Positions 25,850 through 33,997 of a DNA stretch of 64,000 nt are shown in pieces. The DNA is from an uncultured Prevotellaceae bacterium. Its GTDB lineage: Bacteria; Bacteroidota; Bacteroidia; Bacteroidales; UBA3663. The notes under the pieces are model-generated. The model saw nothing but the letters and a program-made list of their open reading frames with translations. It made no database searches and was not told where the DNA came from. A program made the position numbers and the translations under genes. The stretch is from contig ONNR01000005.1 of the NCBI GenBank assembly GCA_900319235.1, positions 124,001 through 188,000 on the forward strand, written 5' to 3'. Position 1 is the stretch's first letter; each line of letters starts with the position of its first letter.

Positions 25850-28800
25850 TTTCTTTCTCTGAGGGTTCGGGGGATTCGGGGTTTTCGGAAGGCTCGGAGG
25901 ACTCGGATTTTTCGGATTTCTCGGGAGATTCGGAATTGCCGGGGTCTATGGCGGGCACTTCGACGGTGGTTTCGCCATTTTCGGAAGGCTCGTTTTCGGT
26001 GCCCTCTTCACTTTCTGTGCCTTCTTCGCCCTCTACGCCTTCTTCACTTTCTGCGCCTTCCTCGCCTCCATAGGTGGCCTGTACCCAGTCAAAGTATTCC
26101 TCGAAGGTCTTGCCACGGAGCAGCAGGCGGAAGTTCGGGTCGCTGATGTCGATTTGCGTAATGCCGTCGGGGAGTTCGAAGGTGTCGCTGGCGTCCATAC
26201 GGTCGTGGTAGTCGAGCAGTTCGTCAAGGTTGTCAAAGCCGCTGATGACGAGCACCGAAAGGCCATTGCCTGTGTCGATAATCTCGAGGTCGAAGTCCTT
26301 GACGAGATAGTTCTCGAAGTTGAATTTGGCTATCTCAAACAGCAGGTCGTTCTGGATGTTCGAAAGGCTGTCGGTCTTGAAGGCAAGGAGCAGAACGTGC
26401 GGAACGTTGTCGTCGTCGAGGAACTGCATCGAAGCATCAGCAGTCTCTTCGGAACCATCGCCACGTTTGAGGGAAGTGCCCCACATCATACTGCGCACCT
26501 TCGAGCCGAGTTGAAGTTCACGCCCTTCGCGATAGCCCTTGATCATCAGGCTGGCGAGTGGCGAAACGTCGCTCTCAGGATAGGTCGCAGTTAGTTGTTC
26601 GAGTGCCTCCTTAAAACTCTTGCTGTCGCCATCTTGCACATAACTGAGTGCGTGGAGGAAGAGGAACTTCGGCATAAGTTTCGAGAGTGGCCACTTCTCG
26701 TGAACGAAGTTGTAGTTGTCGTGCACGAGTTTGGTGTTGCCTGCCAGATATTCCTCGTAGGTGTGGATATAGAGCGAATCCTGACCCTTGGCCATTTCCC
26801 GAAGAGTTTCGATGTAATTTGGGTCGCTGACTGCCACGCCGTAAGAGCTCTCGGGATAGGAATCCATCAGTTTGCGGCGCCAGAGTTCGGCTTCGGCAAG
26901 CATCTTGTTCTGACGGTTCGTCTCGCCCTTTCGTTGTGCCATATCGGCCATACGCATATACATCAGATAGATGGCATAGAACATATCTGGACGATGCTGG
27001 CTCTCGGGATAACGTGTCTCGAGTTGTCGGAAGGTCTTGATGGCAAGCGGGAAGTTCTCGAGCTTCTCGTTGATGATGACGCCCTCATTGTAAAGACCTT
27101 CCTCGATGAGTTCGTTGGCTGTCTGTTTCTGGTCGTCGGTGAACGGAATCTGTGCGAGGTAATACTCCGGCTTGTGCGGATCGTTGGCATCCTCGTTCTC
27201 TGCGGCGGTTTCTTCTCCGGTCGAAGGAGCTTCTCCGGGAGTCTCGGTGGCAAGGCTGTCGGCTGGCATTCCTTCGGCAAGTTGGTCGGTGGCATCAGTT
27301 TCGTTTGCGTCCTGCTCAGAGTCAAAGAATGCCGTCTCGGTCTTGTTCTTTCGACGCCAGTCGTCCTCGGGTTTGCGGGCGCCCCAGGTGCGTTGGAACG
27401 AGGTCTTTCCCTTGGCAACTTGTGCGGGGTTGTAGAAGTACCACGACTTGTCCTGTTTGCCCACTGTGGGCTGTTCGTCATTGGCTGCCAAAGGGTCGGC
27501 ATTTGACGACTTGTTGGCCTCATATTCTGCCAGGCGTTCCTGGTCCTCGGCTTCCTTTTCGGCCTTGATGAGGTCCTTGATGATTTTTGCGATGACTTTG
27601 TCGAGCTGGTCCTTGGGCAATTCGGCAAGTTTGAGCAAACTGTCCTGCAACTGGACGGTCTCGGCATGGGTTTGCAGTTCGTCGAGCACGGCGCTCAGAC
27701 GCTGTATCTCCTTGTAGCCCTTGAACTCCTTGTCGATGATGCCCATTGCCGTGCTGTAGGCTTTCTGTGCCTTGACGTAGTCTTCCTGAATGAAGGTGAT
27801 TTCGCCCAGTCGAAGGGCGGCAATGGCCTTGTCGATGCCGTTGCGCGTGCTCTTTTCCACGGCAGTTTCAAACTGCGTGATGGCCTTTGCTGTATCCTGT
27901 TGGAGCAAGGCCACGTTGCCAAGTCCGTAGTAGATTTGGTCGAGGTACTCTTCGTTGCGGAACTGATGGCGCATGCGGTTGAACTTCTTTTCAATTTTGG
28001 CGAGGTTCTTTGCCGAAGTGCCGCCCATCTTCGAAAGGACGTTGGTCTGTGCCAGCTTGGCGTTGAACTGTGTTTTGTAGTTGTCGCCGCTGTGGCCAAG
28101 TCGTCCGAAGATCTTATATGCCTCGGCATAGTCGCCGCGTTCTTCGAGCAGTTGGGCAAGGAGGTAGTCGCAACGTAGTTTCTGGGCTTTCGAATGGGAG
28201 GCAGCGCGTCCTACACGAAGGTAGTCGATGGCTTCGAGCGAAGTCTCGGGTTTGCAAAGCAGGATCTCGGCTTGTGCCAGGGAGAAAGCCTTCTGAAGCG
28301 AACGAGGAAGGTCCTTATAGACGGGCAGGGCGCTCAGTTCCTTTTGGTTGGAGTATTGTTTCGGAGGAATGACCAGGCCAAGTTCGGCTTCGGCATCGAA
28401 GTTGAAGCCCTGCACGGCATAGACGCGTGCTGCCCAAATGTGACATTCGGCAACGGTATATTTGCGCCACCAGAAGCGACGCGCGGTGTACGAAAATGTA
28501 GCTGCGGCGGCATTGAAGTCGCCCTTGTAGAACTGCGCCTTGCCCGACAGTATCCAGGCATTGTGCAGGAACGGGTTGAATTCGCCGTGGGTGAGCCAAA
28601 GTTTGTATTCGGGAGTATTCTTGCCGCGACGTTTGGGCTTGTTGGGCATACTCTTTCGCTGCACGGCGATCTTACATTTCTCGATGGCGCGGTCAAACTG
28701 GGCATTTGCCGGAGGCTCCTTGGCATCGGTCAATTCATAGACGGGGTGCAACTTGATGCGTTGTCCAAATTCCTCATCGTGCTTGTTCTCCATCGCATCC

Positions 28801-28976
28801 AGCCCATCCTTGAACGCCTCGTTGCCGTTGAAGTAGGTATTGTATTTCGTCGTCATCGCCTTCATCCCACGGTTCAGCTTGGTGTTGCTCTTGCAGGCGC
28901 TGAGGCACACGACGAGCAGCACCGCGATGCACGCCGTGACAAACAAGTGTAGTGGATGATGACGTCGGGTATTCAA
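25842..28976 (-). CDS. porW: PorW/SprE-type TPR lipoprotein of the T9SS
   Basis: 1044 aa. The N-terminal lipobox (VVCLSAC at about 21-27) predicts a lipoprotein. KSNTKLNRGMKAMTTKYNTYFNGNEAFKDG follows, then many TPR-like helical repeats (KIFGRLGHSG, YLDQIYYGLGNVALLQQDTAKAITQFETAVEKS, FPLAIKTFRQLETRYPES). PorW/SprE supports type IX secretion and gliding in Bacteroidota. The last 45 residues are a Glu/Ser/Pro-rich tail of [SP]E-x tripeptides encoded by 9-bp repeats (25866-25937). It overlaps porX by 8 nt, so the two are translationally coupled. Confidence 0.88.
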   Translation of the reverse strand: MNTRRHHPLHLFVTACIAVLLVVCLSACKSNTKLNRGMKAMTTKYNTYFNGNEAFKDGLDAMENKHDEEFGQRIKLHPVYELTDAKEPPANAQFDRAIEKCKIAVQRKSMPNKPKRRGKNTPEYKLWLTHGEFNPFLHNAWILSGKAQFYKGDFNAAAATFSYTARRFWWRKYTVAECHIWAARVYAVQGFNFDAEAELGLVIPPKQYSNQKELSALPVYKDLPRSLQKAFSLAQAEILLCKPETSLEAIDYLRVGRAASHSKAQKLRCDYLLAQLLEERGDYAEAYKIFGRLGHSGDNYKTQFNAKLAQTNVLSKMGGTSAKNLAKIEKKFNRMRHQFRNEEYLDQIYYGLGNVALLQQDTAKAITQFETAVEKSTRNGIDKAIAALRLGEITFIQEDYVKAQKAYSTAMGIIDKEFKGYKEIQRLSAVLDELQTHAETVQLQDSLLKLAELPKDQLDKVIAKIIKDLIKAEKEAEDQERLAEYEANKSSNADPLAANDEQPTVGKQDKSWYFYNPAQVAKGKTSFQRTWGARKPEDDWRRKNKTETAFFDSEQDANETDATDQLAEGMPADSLATETPGEAPSTGEETAAENEDANDPHKPEYYLAQIPFTDDQKQTANELIEEGLYNEGVIINEKLENFPLAIKTFRQLETRYPESQHRPDMFYAIYLMYMRMADMAQRKGETNRQNKMLAEAELWRRKLMDSYPESSYGVAVSDPNYIETLREMAKGQDSLYIHTYEEYLAGNTKLVHDNYNFVHEKWPLSKLMPKFLFLHALSYVQDGDSKSFKEALEQLTATYPESDVSPLASLMIKGYREGRELQLGSKVRSMMWGTSLKRGDGSEETADASMQFLDDDNVPHVLLLAFKTDSLSNIQNDLLFEIAKFNFENYLVKDFDLEIIDTGNGLSVLVISGFDNLDELLDYHDRMDASDTFELPDGITQIDISDPNFRLLLRGKTFEEYFDWVQATYGGEEGAESEEGVEGEEGTESEEGTENEPSENGETTVEVPAIDPGNSESPEKSEKSESSEPSENPESPEPSEKENE
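25866..25937. repeat. 9-bp tandem repeat encoding the PorW C-terminal tail
   Basis: Eight consecutive exact-length 9-mers with consensus TTCGGANNN. On the minus strand they encode SEx/PEx tripeptides. Confidence 0.85.
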
Positions 28977-29100
28977 TGTCTTGTTTATCCTTTTTTGGGG
29001 GGCGGTTTTTCGAAATTTCGTTTTTTCGAAATTTCGGAATAACGGTATTACGTGATTACGATATTCCGGTATATCGGGATTTCGTTATAACGAAAACCAA

Positions 29101-29155
29101 CGGAACCTTTCTTAACCCCTCTTAACCCTTTCTCACCCCTTCTTAACCTTCTCAT
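29101..29155. repeat. CTTAACCC-type tandem repeat
   Basis: Units of 9-10 nt such as TTCTTAACCCCTCTTAACCC run from the PorW upstream region into the 3' end of the next gene (29133-29618). The preceding 29000-29100 holds short repeats built on TTTCGAAATTTCG and TATTACG/TATTCCG. Confidence 0.55.
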
Positions 29156-29618
29156 TACTATGGTCAACCCCATCGGCAGAGACCGATTGGAAGCGGCGTT
29201 CGCGTACCACCAGCAGGACTTCGTCCATAAGTTGAAGGGGGAGGGCAATCTGTCGGAGCTGGAGGGAACGCACCCAACCGGCCACTTCGATCTCCTTGAG
29301 TTCGTAGAAGACGTTGGCAAACTCCTCGGCTTCCTCGTCGGTGTAGTTTTCGGCTTCGCGGCCCTTGTATTGGTCGAGTTCCTCGTCGTCGTAGTAGATG
29401 ATTTCGTTCGAAACAGCAGCAAGCAGCGAATCGCGCTCACAGGTGGCGTGCTGGCCGCAACATTCCTGGGGTACGTCCTTGGTGACTTCGAGGGGGGATG
29501 TCTCGTCGGGTTTTGCTGTGCCTTCGGCAACGCGCTTCTTGAAGCGTTTGTCGCCAATGAATGCGGGGATGGCTACGATGAGCACGAGGATGACGAGAGC
29601 GGAAATTAGGTAGAGCAT
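29133..29618 (-). CDS. Conserved Bacteroidota single-pass membrane protein, unknown
   Basis: 161 aa from the ATG at 29618, which places a membrane helix (MLYLISALVILVLIVAIPAFIG) at the very N-terminus. The longer frame upstream adds residues encoded by a hairpin repeat. The conserved core has QECCGQHATCERDSLL (four cysteines within about 12 residues) followed by an acidic region (YYDDEELDQYKG, DEEAEEFANVFYEL) and WVRSLQLRQIALPLQLMDEVLLVV. I recall this pattern as a conserved protein near aroA in Bacteroidales. The clustered cysteines hint at metal binding, but no role is known. The C-terminus is encoded in CTTAACCC repeats. Confidence 0.65.
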   Translation of the reverse strand: MLYLISALVILVLIVAIPAFIGDKRFKKRVAEGTAKPDETSPLEVTKDVPQECCGQHATCERDSLLAAVSNEIIYYDDEELDQYKGREAENYTDEEAEEFANVFYELKEIEVAGWVRSLQLRQIALPLQLMDEVLLVVRERRFQSVSADGVDHSNEKVKKG

Positions 29619-29658
29619 TTGTTTATGGGTAGGGAAGGGGAGTAAAGGGGTTATTGGG

Positions 29659-29676
29659 GCAGCCAAATATGGCTGC
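29659..29676. repeat. Small hairpin repeat (GCAGCCA family), copy 2
   Basis: GCAGCCA (29659-29665) pairs with TGGCTGC (29670-29676). It matches the hairpin at 20746-20765 closely, in the same place relative to a minus-strand start codon. Confidence 0.6.
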
Positions 29677-29716
29677 GACTGAAACGTGGGAGGAAGGAGG
29701 GACTATGCAGGGGTGG

Positions 29717-31024
29717 TTAAAATGACAACTCCTTGATGCTGAATCCTGCCTTTCGAAGGTCTTCCCAATAGTTGGGGTAGGACTTCGAAACCACGCCGGG
29801 GTCATCGATGAGGATGCTGCGTGAGGGCAGAACAAGCGACATCGGGGCAAAAGCCATAGCCATGCGATGATCCTTGTAGGTGGCGATGACGGGGTCGGCT
29901 TCGGCTTCGCAACGGGTGCCATCCCATTGCATTTCCACCGAACCGTCAAGTTCTTGGTCTGTGACGATATAACCAAGTTTTTTCAACTCGGTTTCGAGGG
30001 CTGCCACGCGGTCGGTCTCCTTGATGCGAAGGGTATGCAGTCCCGTGATGCGGAAGGGAACATTCAGGGCGCAGCAGGTCACGATCAAGGTCTGTGCAAG
30101 GTCGGGCTGTGCGCTCAAATCGAGTTCGACGAAGGACGAGCCCTCAGCCGATGCTTGGACATTCAACGTCACCATTTCGCCCTGAAAGTCAGTCTTTACG
30201 CCGATGGTCTCAAAGTGGGTGGCGATAGCAGCATCGCCTTGAAGGCTCTGGGCGTGCAGTCCTTCCAGCGCAATTGCTTCGGGCTTGCCGACTCGGGCAG
30301 CCAATGCCGCAATCTCGTACCAGTAGCTGGCTGCACTCCAGTCGCTTTCGACGTGGTATTGGAGCGCCTTGTAGGGTTGTGGGGCAATGCTGATCACCTG
30401 AGTCGAATGGTCCCACGTCGAAGCGATGCCAAACTGCCTGAGCATCCCGAGGGTCATCTCGATATAGGGCGTCGAAGTGACGTTGCCCTCCAGTTTCAGT
30501 CGAAGGCCATCGCTCAGCGTGGGGGCTATCATCAGCAGGGCCGAAATGTATTGGCTCGAAATGCTGCCGTCGATGCTCAGCGCACCTCCCTTCAGCTTTC
30601 GGCCATGGATGCGCAGAGGCGGGAACCCCTCGGCCTCTACATAATCAATCTGTGCACCCAGCGTGCGCAAGGCATCGACAAGCAAGGCAATGGGGCGCTG
30701 CTTCATGCGTTCCGACCCGGTCATTACGACCTCCTTGCCTTCCTGGCTTGCAAAGAAAGCAGTAAGGAAGCGCATCGAAGTGCCGGCTGCGCCGATATCG
30801 ACGATGCGGGCCCCGTCATCAGCAAAACTGTACTTCGTGGCATCGTTGTCGAAAGCCTTCAGCATCACCCGTGTATCGTCGCAGTCGCTGATGTTCGTGA
30901 GCCGGCAATGGTCACGGCACAACCCCTGCATGATGAGCGCCCTGTTGCTGAGGCTCTTCGATGCAGGAAGCTCGACACATAAACGCTGTGTGAGCAAATC
31001 CGGTGCCGTAACATTATATTGCAT
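29717..31024 (-). CDS. aroA: 3-phosphoshikimate 1-carboxyvinyltransferase (EPSP synthase)
   Basis: 435 aa from MQYNVTAPDL. Upstream in-frame codons are made of TTCGAACCC repeats and are very unlikely to be translated. Motifs: the shikimate-3-phosphate/PEP site ELPASKSLSNRALIMQGL (about 19-36), AGTSMRFLTAFFA (about 92), and the C-terminal LRIKETDRVAALETELKKLG and YKDHRMAMAFAP, all typical of AroA. It joins PEP to shikimate-3-phosphate on the way to chorismate. It stands between pepT and the small membrane-protein gene on the same strand. Confidence 0.95.
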   Translation of the reverse strand: MQYNVTAPDLLTQRLCVELPASKSLSNRALIMQGLCRDHCRLTNISDCDDTRVMLKAFDNDATKYSFADDGARIVDIGAAGTSMRFLTAFFASQEGKEVVMTGSERMKQRPIALLVDALRTLGAQIDYVEAEGFPPLRIHGRKLKGGALSIDGSISSQYISALLMIAPTLSDGLRLKLEGNVTSTPYIEMTLGMLRQFGIASTWDHSTQVISIAPQPYKALQYHVESDWSAASYWYEIAALAARVGKPEAIALEGLHAQSLQGDAAIATHFETIGVKTDFQGEMVTLNVQASAEGSSFVELDLSAQPDLAQTLIVTCCALNVPFRITGLHTLRIKETDRVAALETELKKLGYIVTDQELDGSVEMQWDGTRCEAEADPVIATYKDHRMAMAFAPMSLVLPSRSILIDDPGVVSKSYPNYWEDLRKAGFSIKELSF

Positions 31025-31025
31025 A

Positions 31026-31112
31026 CCTTTCGAACCCTTCGAACCTTTCGAACTCTTCAGAACCCTTCGAACCCTTCGAACCTTTCTTAACCCTTCGAAC
31101 TTTTCAGAACCT
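31026..31112. repeat. 9/10-mer tandem repeat (CCYTTCGAA) before aroA
   Basis: About nine units, mostly exactly 9 nt (CCTTTCGAA, CCCTTCGAA) with a few 10-mers (CTCTTCAGAA), between the pepT stop and the aroA ATG. Confidence 0.75.
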
Positions 31113-31115
31113 TCC

Positions 31116-32390
31116 CTACGCTTCCGCCACAATTCGGCAGATATTCACCACCGTCATCATCGCCTTCTCCATCGACTGGATGGGCACATACTCAAACTTG
31201 CCGTGCATGTTCATGCCGCCGGCGAAGATGTTGGGGCAGGGCAGACCCTTGAACGAAAGTTGGGCGCCGTCTGTGCCGCCACGGATGGGCTGTACCACGG
31301 GTGCAACACCAGCATCGAGGATGGCCTGCTTGGCAATCTCGGTGATGCTGTAGGGCTGGCCGTTGGGCAAGGTGCGTCCGCCTGCCGAAAGCACAGCATC
31401 GGCCTCCTGCACCTTCTCGAGCATGTTGTAGTACTGGTCCTTCACCACAGCTGTGCAGGTGCCGGGGTACTGTGCGTTGATGTTGTCGACGATGCGCTGG
31501 ATGTTCTCCTTGCGTGCCTCAAAGAGTTCGCGGTTGTGGTCGCGGATGATGAACGAAAGGTAGGCCTCCTCCACGGTGCCTGCCATCGAGGTGAGGTGGT
31601 AGAATCCCTCATAGCCCTCGGTGTGCTCAGGACGCTCGTCTTCGGGCAACTGCTCCAGGAACTCCATGGCAAGCAGCGAGGCGTTGATCATCTTGTCCTT
31701 GGCGGTGCCGGGGTGTACATTCGAACCCTTGAAGGTGATTTTTGCCGAAGCGGCGTTGAAGTTCTCAAACTCCAGTTCGCCCACTTCGCCACCATCCATC
31801 GTGTAGGCAAAGTCGCAGCCGAAGAGGGCCACGTCGAACTTGTGTGCGCCCAGGCCAATCTCCTCGTCGGGGTTGAAGGCGATGCGCACCTTGCCGTGCT
31901 TGATTTCGGGATGCTGGCGCAGGTACATCATCGCTGTGATGATTTCGGCAATGCCTGCCTTGTCGTCAGCGCCGAGCAGGGTGGTACCGTCGGTGACGAT
32001 CAGGTCCTCGCCCACGTGGTTGAGCAGTTCGGGGAAGACGCTGGTCTTCATCACGATGCCCGCAGCCTCGTTGAGGACGATGTCCTTGCCGTCGTATTTC
32101 TCGATGATGCGTGGCTTCACGTTCTCGCCGCTGGCATCGGGAGCCGTGTCCATGTGGGCGATGAAGCCGATGGTGGGCACACTTTTGCCATCGAGGTTGG
32201 AGGGAAGGGTGGCGTAGAGATAACCGTTGGCGTCAAGCACCACATCCTCGAAGCCCAGTTCCACGAGCTCGTCGCGCAACTGCTTGGCGAAAACCATCTG
32301 TCCGGGTGTGCTTGGGGTCACACCGCTCGCTTCGTTACTCGTCGTGAATACCTTCACGTATTTGATGAATCGTTCAACAAGTTTTTCCAT
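31116..32390 (-). CDS. pepT: Peptidase T (tripeptide aminopeptidase)
   Basis: 424 aa, M20 metallopeptidase family. Zinc-site motifs: [15 protein letters not shown] (about 74-88), [18 protein letters not shown] (about 137-155, bridging Asp), [14 protein letters not shown] (about 172-186, catalytic and ligand Glu) and the C-terminal [13 protein letters not shown] (His). These match PepT, which releases the N-terminal residue from tripeptides in the cytoplasm. An AT-rich stretch with ACACGAATTATCAT (32427-32460) lies upstream. Confidence 0.95.
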   Translation of the reverse strand: MEKLVERFIKYVKVFTTSNEASGVTPSTPGQMVFAKQLRDELVELGFEDVVLDANGYLYATLPSNLDGKSVPTIGFIAHMDTAPDASGENVKPRIIEKYDGKDIVLNEAAGIVMKTSVFPELLNHVGEDLIVTDGTTLLGADDKAGIAEIITAMMYLRQHPEIKHGKVRIAFNPDEEIGLGAHKFDVALFGCDFAYTMDGGEVGELEFENFNAASAKITFKGSNVHPGTAKDKMINASLLAMEFLEQLPEDERPEHTEGYEGFYHLTSMAGTVEEAYLSFIIRDHNRELFEARKENIQRIVDNINAQYPGTCTAVVKDQYYNMLEKVQEADAVLSAGGRTLPNGQPYSITEIAKQAILDAGVAPVVQPIRGGTDGAQLSFKGLPCPNIFAGGMNMHGKFEYVPIQSMEKAMMTVVNICRIVAEA

Positions 32391-32426
32391 GCTATAACAA
32401 GAATTTTCGATGATTATATGTTTTTT

Positions 32427-32460
32427 ACACGAATTATCATCAATTTACCATAATTCGCGT
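32427..32460. repeat. AT-rich dispersed repeat upstream of pepT
   Basis: The first 14 nt, ACACGAATTATCAT, are identical to a stretch at 5439 upstream of dsbD. It ends TAATTCGCGT, which also resembles 5519-5526. Confidence 0.4.
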
Positions 32461-32517
32461 TAGATAAATAAACGTGCGAAACGTCAAATTATTGTATTTC
32501 TTTGTCGAAAAATGCCG

Positions 32518-33876
32518 TCAACTGCCCGTCACGATCAGATAATGCGTCTTTTCGCCCTTTATCTTGAGGCCTTTCACTTTGGCCAGGGCAGCCTCTGCCT
32601 TTTCGCGGCGAATGGCGACGTACGAGCAATGGTCCATGATGTCGATGCGTCCCAGGTCGGCACCCGTCAGGCCGCCGTTCTTGGTGAAGAATCCCACCAC
32701 GTCGCCTCTCGAGATCTTTTCCTTCTTGCCGCGTCCGATATAGACGGTCACCATCGGTGCAGGCCCTATCTTTTCGGGGTGTTTCCTGATCGAATAGAAG
32801 GGCAGCTTCGTGGGAAAGAACTCGGGCAGGGTCTCTTCGGGACCTACGATGACGTAAGCCGTGCCCGAAGCGCCTGCTCGTGCCGTACGGCCGTTGCGGT
32901 GGGTGTAGGCTTCCTGGCTTTGCGGGAAGTGATAGTGGATGATGTGCGCCACGTCGGGCAGGTCGAGGCCGCGACTGGCAAGGTCGGTGCTCACGAGCAC
33001 GCTGATCGAACCACCGCGCAGACGGATGATCGACTTGTCGCGCATCTCCTGGTCGAGGCCGCCGTGATAGAGCGCGTTCTCGATGCCCTGGGCGCTCAAA
33101 TAATGCGCAATGCGCTCAGCTGCTTCACGATAGTTGGCAAACACGATGGCCTGTTCCATCGCTCCCTCCTTCGATTGTCCGAGCAGGCAGAGCAGCAGTT
33201 CGTCGAGGGTTTCGAGCTTGTCGGGAACGGGCGATTTCACCTGGTACATCTTCAACCTTTCGGGCTCCTTCTGGTCGCTGCCGAAGTCGAGTTGCTGATA
33301 GTCGTGGAAGCCAGTCCAGGGCGCGATGGGGACGGCGTGGGTGGCCGAAGTGAAGATGCGCTGGCGTATGCCGGTGAGGGTGTTGATGATGGCGTGCATC
33401 TCTTCCTCGAAGCCCAGTTCGAGCGATTTGTCAAATTCGTCGATCACAAGGTACGTGAAGGTCGCGGGCTTGATGTTGCCGCGTTCGATGTGGTCCTTCA
33501 GTCGTCCGGGTGTGCCCACCACGAGGACATTTTCGCCGGCTGTCTGTGGGTCGAAGAGCCCTTCCAGTTGCTGCTGTTCCACGCGTGTGTCGTGACCGCC
33601 GTAGCAGGCCACGCATCGGATGTCGGTATGCAGACGTTGCCACACGTCAGCAATCTGCTGCACGAGTTCGCGGCTCGGGGCGATGATGAGCGTCCGTCCG
33701 CCCTTCTGCCAGAGGGGCAGGAGGTAGGCAAGCGTCTTGCCGCTGCCCGTCGGAGCCAGCAGCAGGATGTCGCGCCCCTCGGGGAAGACGCGCAGCATGT
33801 CGTCCTGCATCGCGTTGAGCGAAGCAAAACCAAGGGCCTCTAGGGCGAGTTCGCGTATGTCTCTTTTTTCTGTCAT
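32518..33876 (-). CDS. DbpA-like DEAD-box RNA helicase (DEFD variant)
   Basis: 452 aa. Helicase motifs: APTGSGKT (about 41-48), TPGRL, then VIDEFDKSLE at about 144-153, where motif II reads DEFD, followed by SATHA and the second RecA domain with STDLASRGLD and HRNGRTARAG. The last 75 residues (VTVYIGRGKKEKISRGDVVGFF...DIMDHCSYVAIRR) match the DbpA RNA-binding domain, which in E. coli directs the helicase to 23S rRNA. A role in large-subunit assembly is therefore plausible. It is divergent from the L,D-transpeptidase gene, with promoters between. Confidence 0.85.
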   Translation of the reverse strand: MTEKRDIRELALEALGFASLNAMQDDMLRVFPEGRDILLLAPTGSGKTLAYLLPLWQKGGRTLIIAPSRELVQQIADVWQRLHTDIRCVACYGGHDTRVEQQQLEGLFDPQTAGENVLVVGTPGRLKDHIERGNIKPATFTYLVIDEFDKSLELGFEEEMHAIINTLTGIRQRIFTSATHAVPIAPWTGFHDYQQLDFGSDQKEPERLKMYQVKSPVPDKLETLDELLLCLLGQSKEGAMEQAIVFANYREAAERIAHYLSAQGIENALYHGGLDQEMRDKSIIRLRGGSISVLVSTDLASRGLDLPDVAHIIHYHFPQSQEAYTHRNGRTARAGASGTAYVIVGPEETLPEFFPTKLPFYSIRKHPEKIGPAPMVTVYIGRGKKEKISRGDVVGFFTKNGGLTGADLGRIDIMDHCSYVAIRREKAEAALAKVKGLKIKGEKTHYLIVTGS

Positions 33877-33914
33877 TGCACTCTTTTTAGCATTTAAAAG
33901 TGATGATTCGGCTG

Positions 33915-33944
33915 CAAAGATAGCGATATTTCGACAAAATTCAA
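33915..33944 (-). promoter_or_regulatory. Bacteroidota promoter for the DbpA-like helicase
   Basis: Minus strand: TATCTTTG (33915-33922) and TTG (33942-33944), 19 nt apart, 38 nt before the start. Confidence 0.7.
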
Positions 33945-33985
33945 AATTTTTGTATCAAAATAATGCTTTGAAACGAAAAATGCCC

Positions 33986-33993
33986 TATCTTTG
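33986..33993 (+). promoter_or_regulatory. TATCTTTG box for the L,D-transpeptidase gene
   Basis: A perfect -7 box, with no well-spaced TTG (the nearest, at 33968, is only 15 nt away). It ends 4 nt before the first possible ATG at 33998, which implies a leaderless mRNA or a start at ATG 34019. Confidence 0.5.
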
Positions 33994-33997
33994 CAGC

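Noticed and set aside
29048..29557. 169-codon minus-strand frame overlapping the conserved membrane-protein gene.
   Set aside because: It is out of frame with the conserved CCGQHATC core, and its end is repeat sequence.
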